Assembly: GCA_003439945.1 (NCBI GenBank)
Contig: QVRM01002115.1
Span: 251,001 to 315,000, forward strand
Length of the DNA stretch: 64,000 nucleotides
DNA from: Dermanyssus gallinae
Lineage: Eukaryota; Arthropoda; Arachnida; Mesostigmata; Dermanyssidae
Direction: 5' to 3'
The notes below the pieces were generated by a model. It did not search any database, was not told where the DNA came from, and saw nothing but the letters and a program-made list of their open reading frames with translations. Each line of letters begins with the position of its first letter. The stretch's first letter is position 1. This document shows positions 21,421 to 32,845 of this stretch, one piece after another. The translations under genes and the position numbers were made by a program.

Positions 21421-22815
21421 CAGAAAAGGTAGTCCGGAGTATGTCTGTAGTATAAAGTACCAGGGGAGCTTTTGATATGTGTTACACACCTATTAATGTT
21501 TCCCCTGGACTTTCATTGGATCTAAACAGCCAGCGTCTAGTCCCACACAACCCACCAATAAGATTGTTTGGCTATACATAATAGTCATTTTCTTCTCGCT
21601 AATTAAAAAATGAAAAAATTCTAGGTGACTTCAAGTTGCATTATCACAATGTTTTATCTCTCATATAGCGTTTGCGTAGCGGTCCCCCTATGTTCACCGA
21701 CTTGGGTTACAGGCTACTGCGGATTAAATCGCTTTACTTCATGTCAAGTAAATGTTATTTTATGGCACATAAAGATTTGCTCGTTGTTCAGGAAGAAAAT
21801 CAGGCCGTCCTTATGGTAAACCTAAACAGGCTCGTAGGAGACTACGTCGCGTGCTTTCGTGCATTTCTTATTCCTCAGACACAGATAACGTAATACAAAC
21901 ATATATTTAATAACATGCATTCTGTACATTCGGTTTTTTTTATCCAAGTGTTCGTACTTTGTTAAAGCAATGTATGTATATACATATAAAATATATACAT
22001 ACAATACGGTCCATGTTTGCCGACAATTCCAATAACTTTAAATACATAATGTAGCCTAAAGCGTCTACGGCTTATAAACAGTCGCAACTATTTGGCGGTT
22101 GATTTATGACTAAATGAAATAAAGTAAGAATAATAAGTGCCAGCAGTGAGCGTCTAGTTACATCATTAACAACACACTGACCGCTTATGTCGCTCTGCAA
22201 TGTACGCATTCACTTATTTAATTAAGACTAGGACCGTGTGAGTTCATCAACGTATGATTTTAGAAGTACGATACTGACGTACATAATGGTAACGTATCTG
22301 TTGTTCGAACTCAATAGCTTAACTCTTGCTTTATTCCATAGGGCGTTAGAAAGGCGCTTTACATCTGCAATATGCGTCCCCGTTTCTTACTAGCGACTAT
22401 CTGGAACATCGTCTAAGACGGGTTTTCCAAGTTACAAATCATCATTGCCGTTATGCATTTTCTCGCGGTAAATATTCCCGCAAAGTCTTCGTAACTTGCA
22501 CGCGTATGGTGTGCTTGTTTTCAATTTTTCAATTTCAAACGTGGTTTATTCACGGAACTGCATTTGTAAGAGGTGCGTTCTTCTCTTCCCTTTTTTAGCA
22601 ATTCAAACCCTGTTTCGGCATGAACAAATCAATTTCCCTGCAGCCCGGTGGTTTTTAACTTCTAAGTATCACCGAAACAGTAATGACCTTATTTGCCTGA
22701 GGCTTACATCTTATCAGTAGTCACTGCTGCCACATGATATTTACGATAAAGGCCTCAGTAGAGAGCAACAGCATGCGGGCGGACTCGCTATATAAAGAAT
22801 GTTGCTTATCTAACG
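21421..22815. other. no gene recognised
   Basis: AT-rich, with short open frames only. A short ATATATACATA tract lies near 21970-22005. Confidence 0.5.
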
Positions 22816-22879
22816 GTTGAGCTATAGTATTGTGGTTATCTACGGCTGAGGTTTGGCAGATGTCAAACTGTGGCGGCGT

Positions 22880-22965
22880 GTTCGATGAAACTAGTGCGCT
22901 AGTCATGGCTGTCATCTACCGGGGTACTGCCGGTTCAATCCCCGATGTTGATCGAATTTTCTTTG
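22880..22965 (+). other. tRNA-like sequence, possible SINE head
   Basis: The stretch contains GTGCGCTAGTCATGGCTG and, 26 bases later, CCGGTTCAATCCCCG, which is a good polymerase III B box. A cloverleaf cannot be completed because the acceptor stem does not pair. A degraded SINE head or tRNA pseudogene is likelier than a working tRNA. Confidence 0.3.
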
Positions 22966-23042
22966 AGCGATGCTCATTGAGAATAAATAGTAAACCATAT
23001 ACAGCTGGCAGTCAGCGGCTTTGCTGCTACAAGGATTTCTAG

Positions 23043-23550
23043 GTAAACACTAGGGGTCTCAATATGTCCGGCCTAAATTGCATTAAAACTTGCATATTGA
23101 ATATATGCCGCACAGTGACCCCAAGCGTGTAGGGGACGGATAAACTCATAGCTTTGAATATGAAACATGAGAGAATAACATGAAAGAAGAAATGACATAG
23201 CTTTATTTATGAGAACTTGCAAATACACTCGAAAGCATATGGCTTCGGTGGTACTGAGGAGGTTGCCCAGGGGCTATTTCAGGGATCATGTGCTCCTTGC
23301 ATGAAGGATATTCTAGAACTAAAAACAACCTAAAAAAATATGCCATCATAATAGCTCTAAGAAAAAGATGACAACCACTAGGCTGAGATTCGGTCAGCCA
23401 TCTGCATTGATGTGTTAAGTTCTATAAATGCTGTAAGCTCGTTTGCTCAGACGTGAGAGCGAGTTTGCCTTTGATACGGTTCTTCACTAAAGCAATAGCG
23501 TCCATTGCTATCTGTCAGCCTAAAAGAAGTCGCTTCGGTGTAGTACGTCG

Positions 23551-23553
<3 letters not shown>
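23043..23553. other. no gene recognised
   Basis: Ordinary AT-rich spacer before the (TA)n tract hosting the mariner insertion. Confidence 0.5.

Positions 23554-23607
<54 letters not shown>
23554..23607. repeat. (TA)n microsatellite, left flank of mariner
   Basis: Long TA tract split by the mariner element; it resumes at 24886-24911. Confidence 0.95.
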
Positions 23608-23610
<3 letters not shown>

Positions 23611-24885
23611 GTAGTTCAACAAGTTCTTAAAATGAAAACCAAGAATTTTCCAAATCTTGTTTTTAATTTTTTCTTATTCGATATACTCCCCGAGAAGCTC
23701 AATACACTTTTCCCACCGAGATTTCAGAGCATTTATACCTCTTGAGTAGAATTCCGCGTCTTTAGACTGAAAATAGGCATTGACAGCAGACTTGACCTCT
23801 TCATTGCTGGAAAAACGCTTTCCACCGAGACTATTCTTCAAATGTCCGAAGAGGAAATAATTAGAGGGGGCCAGGTCTGGAGAATAGGAAGGTTGTTCAA
23901 TAAGTTCGAACCTCAGTTGGGCCAGTTTTGCCGTTGTGTGCGGGAGCATTGTCCTGGTGAAACAGGACAACCTTCTTCTGCAAAGCGGGCCGTTTCACGA
24001 TGAGTTGTTGCTTCAGGCAGTCCAACAGTCTTGCATAATATTCTCCCGTGATCGTTTTACCGCTCTCAAGGTAGTCGACCAGAATTATTCCACGTTGGTC
24101 CCAAAAAACCGTAGCCATCATCTTTCCGGCCGATGCCGTTGTCCGCACCCTCTTCGGAGGTTCTTCATCAGGTGCACACGATTGGCGAGATGCTTTTTGG
24201 GTCTCGGAAGTGTAGTGATGGACCCAGCTTTCATCGACGGTCACGAATCTGCGCCAAAAATCCGACGGATTTTTCGACATCTTCGCCAAATTTCGCTGTG
24301 AAGCGGAAACACGCGCGTCTTTTTGGCCTTGGTTGAGCAAATGCGGCACCCATTTTGCTCTGAGCTTTTTCATTTTCAAGTTTTCGTGCAGGATGAAATG
24401 CACACTACCCAAACTGATCCCCAAGGCCTCCGCTATCTCCCTAATGTTCACTCGCTTATCTGCGGTAACGATTTTCCGCATTTTTTCCACGTTTTTCCTC
24501 ATCAGTTGCCGTTTTTGGGCGTCCTGAACGTAGTTCATCCTCGGTGCTCCTGCGACCTCTTTTTAACTCATTAATCCAGTTGGAAACAGTGGCAAAACAT
24601 GGCGCAGACGTCACCGTACACCTCGTCTAACTCAGTTTTCACTTGGGTCGCATTCCAACCTTTGAAATAAAAATGCTTGATAACCACTCGAAACTCTTTT
24701 TTCTCCATTTTTCAAAATCACGCCGATACGTTGCACGGGAAAAGCGATCAAACGAAATCACAACGGCCAATCACCATAATATTTTGACTGCTAGCATTCG
24801 AAAAGTTGCCGTTTCCAATAGCGGTGAAAGCGCGCCAAAATTCGAATTCTGAAAAGCTCATTTTAAGAACTTGTTGAACTACCTG
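23608..24885 (-). mobile_element. mariner transposon with intact ends, 1,278 bp
   Basis: The ends are perfect inverted repeats of 28 bp opening CAGGTAGTTCAACAAGTTCT. The left copy starts at 23608 and the right copy ends at 24885. Both sides abut TA, the mariner target duplication. Length and ORF position are typical of mariner elements. The transposase inside is broken, so the copy is non-autonomous though its ends could still be recognised in trans. Confidence 0.9.
23674..24708 (-). pseudogene. mariner transposase, frameshifted
   Basis: The start is taken at 24708 (MEKKEFRVVIKHFYFKGWNA, the usual mariner N-terminus), not at the internal ATG at 24538. A frameshift near 24600 ends the first piece after about 45 codons. 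The second piece (to 23897) has the HTH linker, WVPHLL, the first catalytic block TVDESWVHHY and the second block LFHQDNAPAH. A further shift with loss of several codons leads to the third piece (23970-23674), with YSPDLAPSNYFLF and the C-terminal RWEKCIELLGEYIE. All three catalytic aspartates are present, but in different frames. Confidence 0.9.
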
Positions 24886-24987
24886 TACATATATATATAT
24901 ATATATATATACATATCATCTTGTGTTGCCATGGAGAGTAACCCGCATACTCCATTGAAACTTGACTAAACATTTCCTTAAATAAAG

Positions 24988-24989
<2 letters not shown>

Positions 24990-25022
<33 letters not shown>
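24990..25022. repeat. (TA)n microsatellite
   Basis: TA tract immediately left of the palindromic element at 25028. Confidence 0.95.
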
Positions 25023-25027
<5 letters not shown>

Positions 25028-26105
25028 CAGGGTGTTGCAGGAATATTTGAAGAGCGATATATGGAATTGTAGAGCTCGTTAAAGCAAATGTTTTTCCCAA
25101 TGGAACATGGTCTCTGAGAAGTCTTGTTTCGGAGTGAGAGTGAAATTACTACAATTTTTAACACTGTTGTTTTTGCCCGACATAGGAGCACAAAATGTGC
25201 TGTTGCGAGACAACCAGTCTTCCTATACAGAAACTAAGCACACCTTTGTGTTCGTGATAAAATTCTGCTCCACCTGAAGAATATGCATGGCCAGTCAGAA
25301 GACGCGACATGGTCGCTTAGAAGAGAATTCGCCAAAAATGAAGTTTTTTATTAGCGTTCACGCCAAATACTTCAGAATCATAACCCTACAACCACTCACA
25401 GCGCTCAAAACGGACATATTAAGCCAATGCGCAATTCATGGCGATCATTTTTGTACCAAGCATATGTCAATGCGAGCTGTGGTTGCGGAGTAATTACGAT
25501 TTTTCGGAGGGCATGTCCAGGTTAAGTGCATGAAAAATGACGCGTTGCGGCTGTCGCGCGACACGTCGGCGGTAGTGAACGTCGCCACACAGTCATTTTA
25601 CATGCACTTAATCTGGACATGCCCTCCGAAAAATCGTAATTACTCCGCACCCACAGCTCGCATTGACATATGTTTGGTAAAAAAATGATCGCCATGAATT
25701 GCGCATTGGCTGAATATGTCCGTTTTGAGCGCTGTGAGTAGTTGTAGGGTTATGATTCTGAAGTATTTGGCGTGAACGCTAATAAAGAACTTCATTTTTG
25801 GCGAATTGTCTTCTAAGCGACCATGTCGCGTCTTCTGACCGGCCATGCATATTCTTCAGATGGAGCAGAATTTTATCACGAACACGAAGGTGTGCTGAGT
25901 TTCTGTATAGGAAGACTGGTTGTCTCGCAACAGCACATTTTGTGCTCCTATGTCGGGCAAAAACACAAGTGTCACAAATTGTAGTAATTTCACTCTCACT
26001 CCGAAACAAGACTTCTCAGAACCCATGTTCCATTAGAAAAAACATTTGCTTTAACGAGCTCTACAATTCTGTATATCGCTCTTCAAATATTCCTGCAACA
26101 CCCTG
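25028..26105. mobile_element. 1,078-bp foldback element, copy 1
   Basis: Left arm 25028-25541 (514 bp), loop 25542-25591 (50 bp), right arm 25592-26105 (514 bp). The outer ends are CAGGGTGTTGCAGG and its complement, each followed by TA. The arms match the 513-bp segment at 19282-19794. The loop matches the REL-coding end of the R2-type LINE (19795-19842). Frames inside the arms carry no recognisable protein. It could move by a transposase in trans acting on the CAGGGT ends at TA targets; that is inference. Confidence 0.9.
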
Positions 26106-26109
26106 TATA

Positions 26110-27050
26110 TATACAGCGTCCTTTGTAAATTAAGAGCGTTCCCTGATAATCGCCATATTTGAGAGGTAACCATGTCGAATGATTGTTACTGATCGATGAG
26201 AGTACTGGCAAAAAAAAAACATTGATTAGATTATATTTTTACGAACCAGGAGAAGGTTATACCAAAAACGCTTTTTCTACATTTATTGAAATGTTCGACA
26301 CAGTTTATTCGACAAGTTCTGCTGCTCGTCCTGCACAACACACACACTATGCAGCTGTAGTGATGTATACTTGAATTCAGATGAACGCTGACGTACCACA
26401 CGGAGAGTGCCCCGATGCGCCTGTTTCTTAACGGTCCGGGGCAACAACGACAGAGTATCGGAGATGCACGCTGAGCTTACACATGCCGGAGTCGAAGGCG
26501 GCGAGTAACTAACTGAGTTCAGTATGCAGTGATGGTGGCCATCAATAGTAGAGACCATGCCGTGGAGAAACTGGGGACATCGATCGACCGATCAGTGGCC
26601 GTAGTGAAAAGGCTTCAGGGCGATACCCGGCATTGTTGGCAGGTAAAACGGAGTATTCCAATCGTTCCGGAGGCTCAGCTTACGAGCGATCTTCTTTGCG
26701 TCCGCCTCGTCGGGCGAATGGTGCTCGTTGGAGATGTCTTCTTTCCGGCTAAATTGGCTCGTCTGGAGTAGTGGGCCATGTAACGAAAGTGGGCCATGGC
26801 GAATGTAACGAAAACATTAACCAGAAACAAACGTTTGTGGACCATAAGTACTTGACACATCCAAGGCCGGCGTCAGGGGGAAGGAGGGCTGGAGGGCTCA
26901 ATCAAAAATGTAAGTGTAGGCAACGGATTTAATTTGGCCAGCAGTCCTACCGAAGTAATCTAGCGTGTTTTTTGCCAACTGCATACTTCTCATTTGGACA
27001 TTAGGAACCAAAGAAGAAATGCCTAATATACAATCAAATCAATTACCACA
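26110..27050. other. no gene recognised; possible further terminal repeat
   Basis: Immediately after the foldback element, ACAGCGTCC follows a short TATATA at 26107-26112, recalling a transposon end. No partner end was found. The rest holds short open frames only. Confidence 0.35.
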
Positions 27051-27113
27051 GTATTAACCAGCAACGACATTCAACAACAACAGCAACAACAACAAAAGCC
27101 CATAATCACGCAC

Positions 27114-27429
27114 CTTGTCAGTCACATCCTCGACCATTTCAATGTCCTGGTACATAACATGGCCGCGATCTTTCATCACCTGACGAACTCTGGTTGGCGC
27201 AAAGTCGCGGCTCCGTTGAATATTGATGTTATTGTCCACCTACAATACATGCAGCATATAGCTAAATGCCTAGTATATTATGCTATGGTACACACGACCT
27301 CATTATTATTATCGTTGCAGTTGACTGGGCAAATGGTGAACTACCGGATTGCTAGATATCAATTATCGACAGGCTAATGGCAGTCTTGTGAAAGTCTAGC
27401 TAAGCAAGCCGGCCTGCGTTATCTGGTAT

Positions 27430-27460
<31 letters not shown>

Positions 27461-27853
27461 CATTACTCTTTAGGATCATTGGCATGGTTGGAGCCAAACA
27501 GCCTTAAAGTCAGGCGTCGTTTTTCTTGTCAGTATGTGGCAAAAGCAAATAGCAAATGTGTAACAAGAATGAACAAGGTTAGTTGGAACAAGGTTAACAG
27601 CTGTTAGTGTCACGTTTGAAGCGTGAAGTCGATCATCGGAACAACGTGATGAGCGGCTACGAGGTGTTGGTAGCAGCATCGCTGCACTGCGTGTTACCTT
27701 GTTGCTGGCAACTCCAAATTTTTGTGCCAAACGCGCGGGCGGCTCTTCGTTGGCAGACGCCCAGGTGGCGCAAAGAGTCGTTACAAGAACAAACAATAGA
27801 GGCCTGCACAACGGCACTAACGTCGTCGATTTTGACCAGAACCGCGGCGACAT
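27114..27853 (-). CDS. small secreted protein, two-exon model (gene B)
   Basis: Exon 1 (27853-27698) starts at ATG and encodes 52 residues with a hydrophobic signal segment (LCRPLLFVLVTTLCATWASA), then EEPPARLAQKFGVASNK. The donor is AAG|GTAACA. Exon 2 (27239-27114) follows TTGTAG and encodes 42 residues, starting VDNNINIQRSRDFAP and ending MVEDVTDK before AAG|GTGCGT. Both exons are phase 0, as in gene A. The junction NK|VDNN resembles NK|VNN of gene A, and PAR lies upstream in both. A continuation LAKNTLDYFGRTAGQIK at about 26990-26910, open to a stop, is a possible third exon. The protein is probably secreted; its family is unknown. The 5' limit could be longer, since the frame is open to 28039. 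Confidence 0.5.
27426..27455. repeat. (TA)n in intron 1 of gene B
   Basis: TA tract between the two exons. Confidence 0.9.
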
Positions 27854-28039
27854 TTTGCCAAACTCTGCTAACGGCCCGCCGTCGTGAACCGGGTAGATCA
27901 ATCCGCTAGTGAATGTACAGCGCGGCAAATTTTCACAAATCTCCACCTCTGCGTCGACCCACTTTGCCCCTTTTATACATATATGTGTGTTGACATATAT
28001 TGGCATAGCGTGGCGTACAGGAAGTAGGAAAGAGAGCAA

Positions 28040-28092
28040 GGTATATATATATATAATATATATATATATGTATACTACCTCGTATATATATC
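28040..28092. repeat. (TA)n-rich tract upstream of gene B
   Basis: Interrupted TA/ATG tract about 190 bp upstream of the chosen start codon of gene B. Confidence 0.85.
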
Positions 28093-28485
28093 CACAATGG
28101 ACACCTGTTTGGGATTGTCGAGATTGTGTTTAGCTAGGCGCCTCGAAACGATCAGTCTGATCAAAACCAAGACAATCTCTTCAGAATACTTCTAAGCGTA
28201 AGAAAGGCCGTCGGACGTGTCAGCCATGTGATTGGTCTAGTTTCGGTCGGCCGCCTGGAGACGTCACAAACGAAGAAGACGCCACGCTTGAGCTACAGCC
28301 TCCCCCTATCCGCTTCCCCTTCTGATGGATCGCTCAGAATCGTGGGCGAAATTGTCGTGAAAGCCGAATAGGTGCAATAAATTCTAGCAAAACTAGACAG
28401 CGGCATACAGCTTAGCGTATGGGTAAGGCCCAAAAGGTCGAGCCGTGTGGTCGAGCGCTTGCTACGATGTCTCCTACTCGGACTA

Positions 28486-28672
28486 AAAATGAAAGTTTTC
28501 GAGCTGTCCCTCCAAGCCAAGATTTAACGTCCACGGAACTGTTTTTCACATTGCTTTATAGACGGACCCCCCATAAATGCAAATGTGCAACGGTTGGGCT
28601 CAAACCCGCGCACCTATGTGTCTCCTCCGGTTGCGAGGCGCAGACTTAAGCCACCACGCCACCAGGCTCGAC
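28486..28672 (-). mobile_element. SINE family 1 with perfect target duplication
   Basis: Minus-strand copy with head at 28672, a mutated B box (GGTTTGAGCCC) and a T-rich tail. CTCCTACTCGGACTA occurs at 28471-28485 and again at 28673-28687: a perfect 15-bp target-site duplication. Confidence 0.85.
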
Positions 28673-28689
28673 CTCCTACTCGGACTACT

Positions 28690-29375
28690 ACTACAAAAAT
28701 TACGAGCCTACTACGTGCTACATAACTAGGCCACGCACTCAAATGTTCCACGGAAGATATACATGCAAAGTGAGTGGGTGGGTGTCTGTATGCATATGTG
28801 AGGGCGTACGCTCAATCGTGCGCATCTGCCTATAACCTTTAAACAGTCACATGAATGGAGCTGACCAAGCAATAATTTCCCGCAAATGGAACAAGTCATG
28901 CTTTCTATATGCAACGTAGTAACCGCATAGTAATGACCGAACCCCTGAAATGCATACTATTAGTGCATCATTGCAACGATTGTGTCTCTCAACAGAAAGC
29001 GATCATCTGCTCAAAGGTTTGAAGCTCCATTAGTACGTGGGGTACAAGAGAGTGAAGGAGGGTAGCCTTCCCCCACTTACTTATTGTTTTTTATAAGGGG
29101 CATGCTTCTTTACCAAATATATATGGATCCTGCGCAGCATTTGTTAGCCTTCGCTTCCCTTCACTCAATATATAGGAGCTTTTCTGTGGAAATTATTTAC
29201 TTTTAAGTGTATACAAGTTCAGGCCTGACACATTCTTCTCTTCCCCTCGGTTCCGTCAGTTAAATAATATAATTTTTGCGTGGAAAGTTTTTTAGCAACT
29301 CGTCTCTATTTTAAAACCGGTAATTTAGCAAACGTGTCAATAGAAATTTTGTTCGTTTTTGTCATGGCTGTTTTT
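28690..29375. other. no gene recognised
   Basis: AT-rich spacer without long frames. Confidence 0.5.
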
Positions 29376-29379
29376 TAGT

Positions 29380-29512
29380 CTACTTCGGCATTTACCTTGT
29401 CTAAATTGGGAACGATGAAAAGTATTTAAAAGTGACCGCTTCGGGTCTCAAACCCAGGCCTTCCGAAAGCAAGGCAAAGGCTTTGCCACTGAGCCATCTT
29501 GCTCCGTGCTTT
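29380..29512 (-). mobile_element. tRNA-derived SINE, family 2
   Basis: On the minus strand the head has A box TGGCTCAGTGGC and B box GGTTTGAGACCCG, about 75 bases in all. A short body follows (AGTGAC ... AATGCCGAAG). The same head-body order occurs at 45533-45692. As a lone tRNA gene it is unlikely because the acceptor stem is poor. Confidence 0.55.
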
Positions 29513-29689
29513 AAAGGAAATCTCTGAAGATCTCTGAAGAGCGAGCGAGGCAACAATAAAGCGGTGAGCGGAGGAGTGGAAACACCCCCTTTGCAAATTG
29601 TCAGGGGCAAATGGACGGGGCTACTCATCCCCGACATTCGGGCATGGTACTACTGCCCTTGAGGAGAATTGACGTATAGGTAATCACCG

Positions 29690-30131
29690 GGCATGGATAG
29701 TTCCAATCGTACATGATGAGTTTTGGCAAGGCGAGCATGGACGCCCGTGTGCTCTGCACCTCAGAAGAAACAAAATACTCTGCACCTCAGGTAACACAAA
29801 CGACTTAGGGGAGCAAACGGCGCTGCCCAACAGGCGCTTCGCATAGGAGCCGGATCGCCTTTGGAGGGCCAAACCCCGGCTGCCGTAATAGCAAAGACTA
29901 TGATGACCTCGGCAGAGGCGCGGGCAGAAGCGCGTACCTGCCATGGACGCCCTTATGAAAGCTAAAACGTCGCTCAAAGACGCTCGTCGGGCTAACTGGG
30001 AGTCCCAACAGCAATGGAGTCGAAGTCGAGAGGAGGTACCATGGGGAATGTGGGAGGGGGCTATCCAGGATATCTCGACGCACCCCTTTAAGACGGATAA
30101 GTATTCGCGGGCGTATAGAGCGCTAAAATAA
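29690..30131 (+). pseudogene. probable R1/jockey-type LINE fragment upstream of the RT core
   Basis: The frame 29943-30131 reads MKAKTSLKDARRANWESQQQW...EEVPWGMWEGAI. This resembles the charged linker ahead of the RT in R1/jockey-type LINEs, where W...DPWG motifs are common. An A-rich run follows. The assignment rests on one block only. Confidence 0.35.
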
Positions 30132-30149
30132 GAAAAAAAAAGAATACGC

Positions 30150-31635
30150 TGACGGCTAAAAGCGGTTATGTCCTATCTGCTTACGTGAATTTCATACCGT
30201 TTTACAAGCTGGTATTACCTGTGTTGCCCGGTACTTTTGTAAAACTGGCATGTTTCTCCCTCATACCAAGTGCAGTGTGCTAAAACATGGCGTACTTGAC
30301 TTTGCTTATCAAAAACACACTACACTATTCTACCAATGTCTACACATACACGTAATAAGGAAATATACGCTACTTCAAGCGTTGACTTCAATTATCTTAG
30401 TTTGTAATTCGTAGAGACATCGCACCTTGTGAATACCTCTGTTGCGTCATCTTAACAAGCCTTGTTTCACGATCTTGTTTTCCCAAACGTTTGAACTGCT
30501 CGTCGGTATGGCATAGGACACTGGTAGATGGGGTATAATAAACTTATTTAGGCGTCCGCGTCTAAGCTGCTTTCATGACGCAACTACTGATATTATTTCT
30601 ACTATTGACTCTCAAACTTTACGAATGCAGCAAAGTGTCTTTTGCTTGGGTTCTTTTGTCATAAACGGTTTACCCACCTGTTGTGGGACGAAAACTAGGC
30701 GCGGATCTTTTAGGCTCGGAATTTCTGATAAAGTTCGATGAGGGCCGGTCTTCTTTGTCCTCGAGACTTGTCACAGGTCATAAAACCTTCAGTGACGATG
30801 ATCTAAATAAGAGAAGGTTGCAATATGACTGAGTTCGTCTGTCACGGCGCGGATGGCAGTGACGTCGTTGTTGGCGTGTTCCTCAACGCCGCCGAGGCAT
30901 TTTATTTGACACGTCATGAAATGTTTCGTAATTTTTTTGGCACTTAAATCTAAATGATAAAACGGTGTAATGATTTACTTTGTGCTTTGAGCGTAGGTGC
31001 TTTTAAGTCCGGATTGAAAAAACGGTGTCGGAGTCTAGGACTCCAACGACTTGCATTCCCAAGGCCTCAGTTCTCGGGCCTTTTTGCTTTGTGAGATACA
31101 TTAATATTGTCGTTTGCGCTCTCAATAAATCTGCATGCACCTGCATTAAAAGCGGCGCCAGCCAGTGGAAATCAAACGGAGTCATCTTCTTCGGAACCGA
31201 TAGTTGTGATAAAGCTTTGTAGATGCGCTGTCTCCAGAAAGTTATGTTTCTACGAACTGCAATGTTAAAACCGACTGCTTGTTTTAGGTCCTATCCCTCA
31301 GAATGAAGACGACAGGTCGTATGACAATGTGGTATGTTTTTTATCCTTCTAAATTTTATTCTAGAGAGGGCACACTTCTGGTGCACAAAGCCGTGCACTT
31401 ACCAGTGCTATAATATCGTATCTTCTTCTGTATGACGGTATGACGGGTATGACGGAGTTCTCTAAAGAGCCAGGTTAAAAGGGAATGATGCACGCACAGC
31501 CATTTTTCTAGCAGGTGAAAAATTCGGTCCGTAACTTGTTCTGTCGATTTAACCAATTTTTGATAGAAAAACTATATTTCGCATTCCTAAAACCCGGACC
31601 TGTTGGTTTTCGAACAACATTAGATGCGTCACAAC
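30150..31635. other. no gene recognised; diverged repeat block
   Basis: A segment at about 30690-30790 (with GACTTGTCACAGGTCAT) is a diverged match to 45960-46030 (GACACGTCACAGGTGAT), indicating an old unidentified repeat. The rest has short frames only. Confidence 0.4.
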
Positions 31636-31639
31636 AAAC

Positions 31640-31930
31640 CACCTCTTCGCTCGCGAAGTAAAACAATTGCTTTCAATTTCCTAGTCTGAATAGCCGTAGA
31701 ATATTGTCTCTTCAATTTTTTTCTCCGTGGAAACAAAAAAGTCCCGCGGAGCCAGGTCCAATGAAGAGGGAGGTTGCGAAAATATAAAAACCAAAATTGT
31801 TATCAAATGATGTGTGCGCCGGTGTGTTGTCATGAAGGGGGATCCAGGATTTCTTTTCCTAGAGTTTAGGCCTCTTCCGTCAGATGTTCTTGCTATATTT
31901 AAAAAAAATTGCGGTGGCCACCCTGATTGC
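31640..31930 (-). pseudogene. mariner-family transposase relic, second type
   Basis: On the minus strand, PLHDNTPAHTS is followed in a shifted frame by PPSSLDLAPRDFFVSTEKK. These correspond to the second and third catalytic aspartate blocks of mariner transposases. The residues differ from the element at 23.6 kb, so this is a different lineage. No ends were located. Confidence 0.55.
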
Positions 31931-32439
31931 CCGTAGAACGAGGTAGAAACTATTCGTAAAAAGGGATTCTCTCAACAGTCAAACAAACCTTGGTGTTGGA
32001 TTCGGACATTTCCCAACAGGCGTTAACGTACTGGAAATTGAACATTTTTAGACCGAGCTTGGCTGTTAGTCTTCTGGCGCATAAAATCTGCCTGATAGAA
32101 CTCGGCGTTTGTTGAGTACAATATCACGCATTTTTGTTTTCGCAAAGTTTTCTTCCGTTATTGACGTCAAAGGACTTAACGTCCGTCGCCAAACCGGCGG
32201 TACCACGTATATACGGTGTTTCGGGACATTGCTTGATCACCATAAGCAGTTCAAAACATTTACACCACATTAGAACATAATATGCGGTTTTTAACAAAGA
32301 AAGAAAGCTTATTTTTATAAACATGTATCAAAACTTTTCTACCCGTTATCATATATATATATATATTTTTTTTTATATATATATTATATACCGACTCACT
32401 TTCTCCCTCAATGGTCGGTTACGGTTTACTTAGAGCTGG
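31931..32439. other. no gene recognised; mixed AT tract
   Basis: TA/T-rich tract at 32350-32390; otherwise nothing recognised. Confidence 0.5.
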
Positions 32440-32783
32440 TCACGCCGCGACCCTAGTAGAAAACAACAAGATGAACAAATCGCCGAAGTGACAAGAGCCC
32501 ATAACAATGGCCTTCGAGACCTTGAGACCACCGGACCGCCTGATTGAGAGACTATTTACTAAATTGGGCGAACGTTTGAAGATAACTACTGGAAACAAGA
32601 TAGCCGCACAATTCTTACGCCAGAGACTTTTCATTGATGTCCAGCGGGGCAACGCGATCTCAATTCTGGGTTCGCATGCTGAATTGTGCAGACCAGGGCT
32701 GTTCTAGACCGAAAATTAACACGTTCTGATGTATATGTTTATCATTTTACCCAATTTGGGTGTTAATAAACCATAAAAAAATT
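32440..32783 (+). mobile_element. YLDD-REL LINE 3' end, 5'-truncated
   Basis: The frame 32507-32707 begins MAFETLRP and contains FLRQRLFIDVQRGNAISILGS, the conserved C-terminal tail of the REL domain seen also at 1721-1927. A short 3' UTR ends with TTAATAAACC and an A run at 32760-32779. Only the last part of the element survives. Confidence 0.7.
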
Positions 32784-32810
32784 AACATGTTCACTTACAC
32801 AAGATTGTAC

Positions 32811-32815
<5 letters not shown>

Positions 32816-32844
<29 letters not shown>
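32816..32844. repeat. (TA)n microsatellite
   Basis: TA tract exactly at the 5' boundary of the following LINE fragment. Confidence 0.9.
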
Positions 32845-32845
32845 C

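Noticed and set aside
25028..26105. Bidirectional gene pair inside the foldback element (similar frames on both strands)
   Set aside because: Frames mirror each other only because the arms are inverted copies; no conserved protein was recognised.
25028..26105. Ordinary LINE twin-priming inversion
   Set aside because: Twin priming gives an inverted upstream segment next to the 3' part, not two inverted copies of the same 514 bp.
29438..29512. Functional tRNA gene on the minus strand
   Set aside because: A and B boxes are good but the acceptor and anticodon stems do not pair, and a related repeat exists at 45.5 kb, so it is a SINE head.
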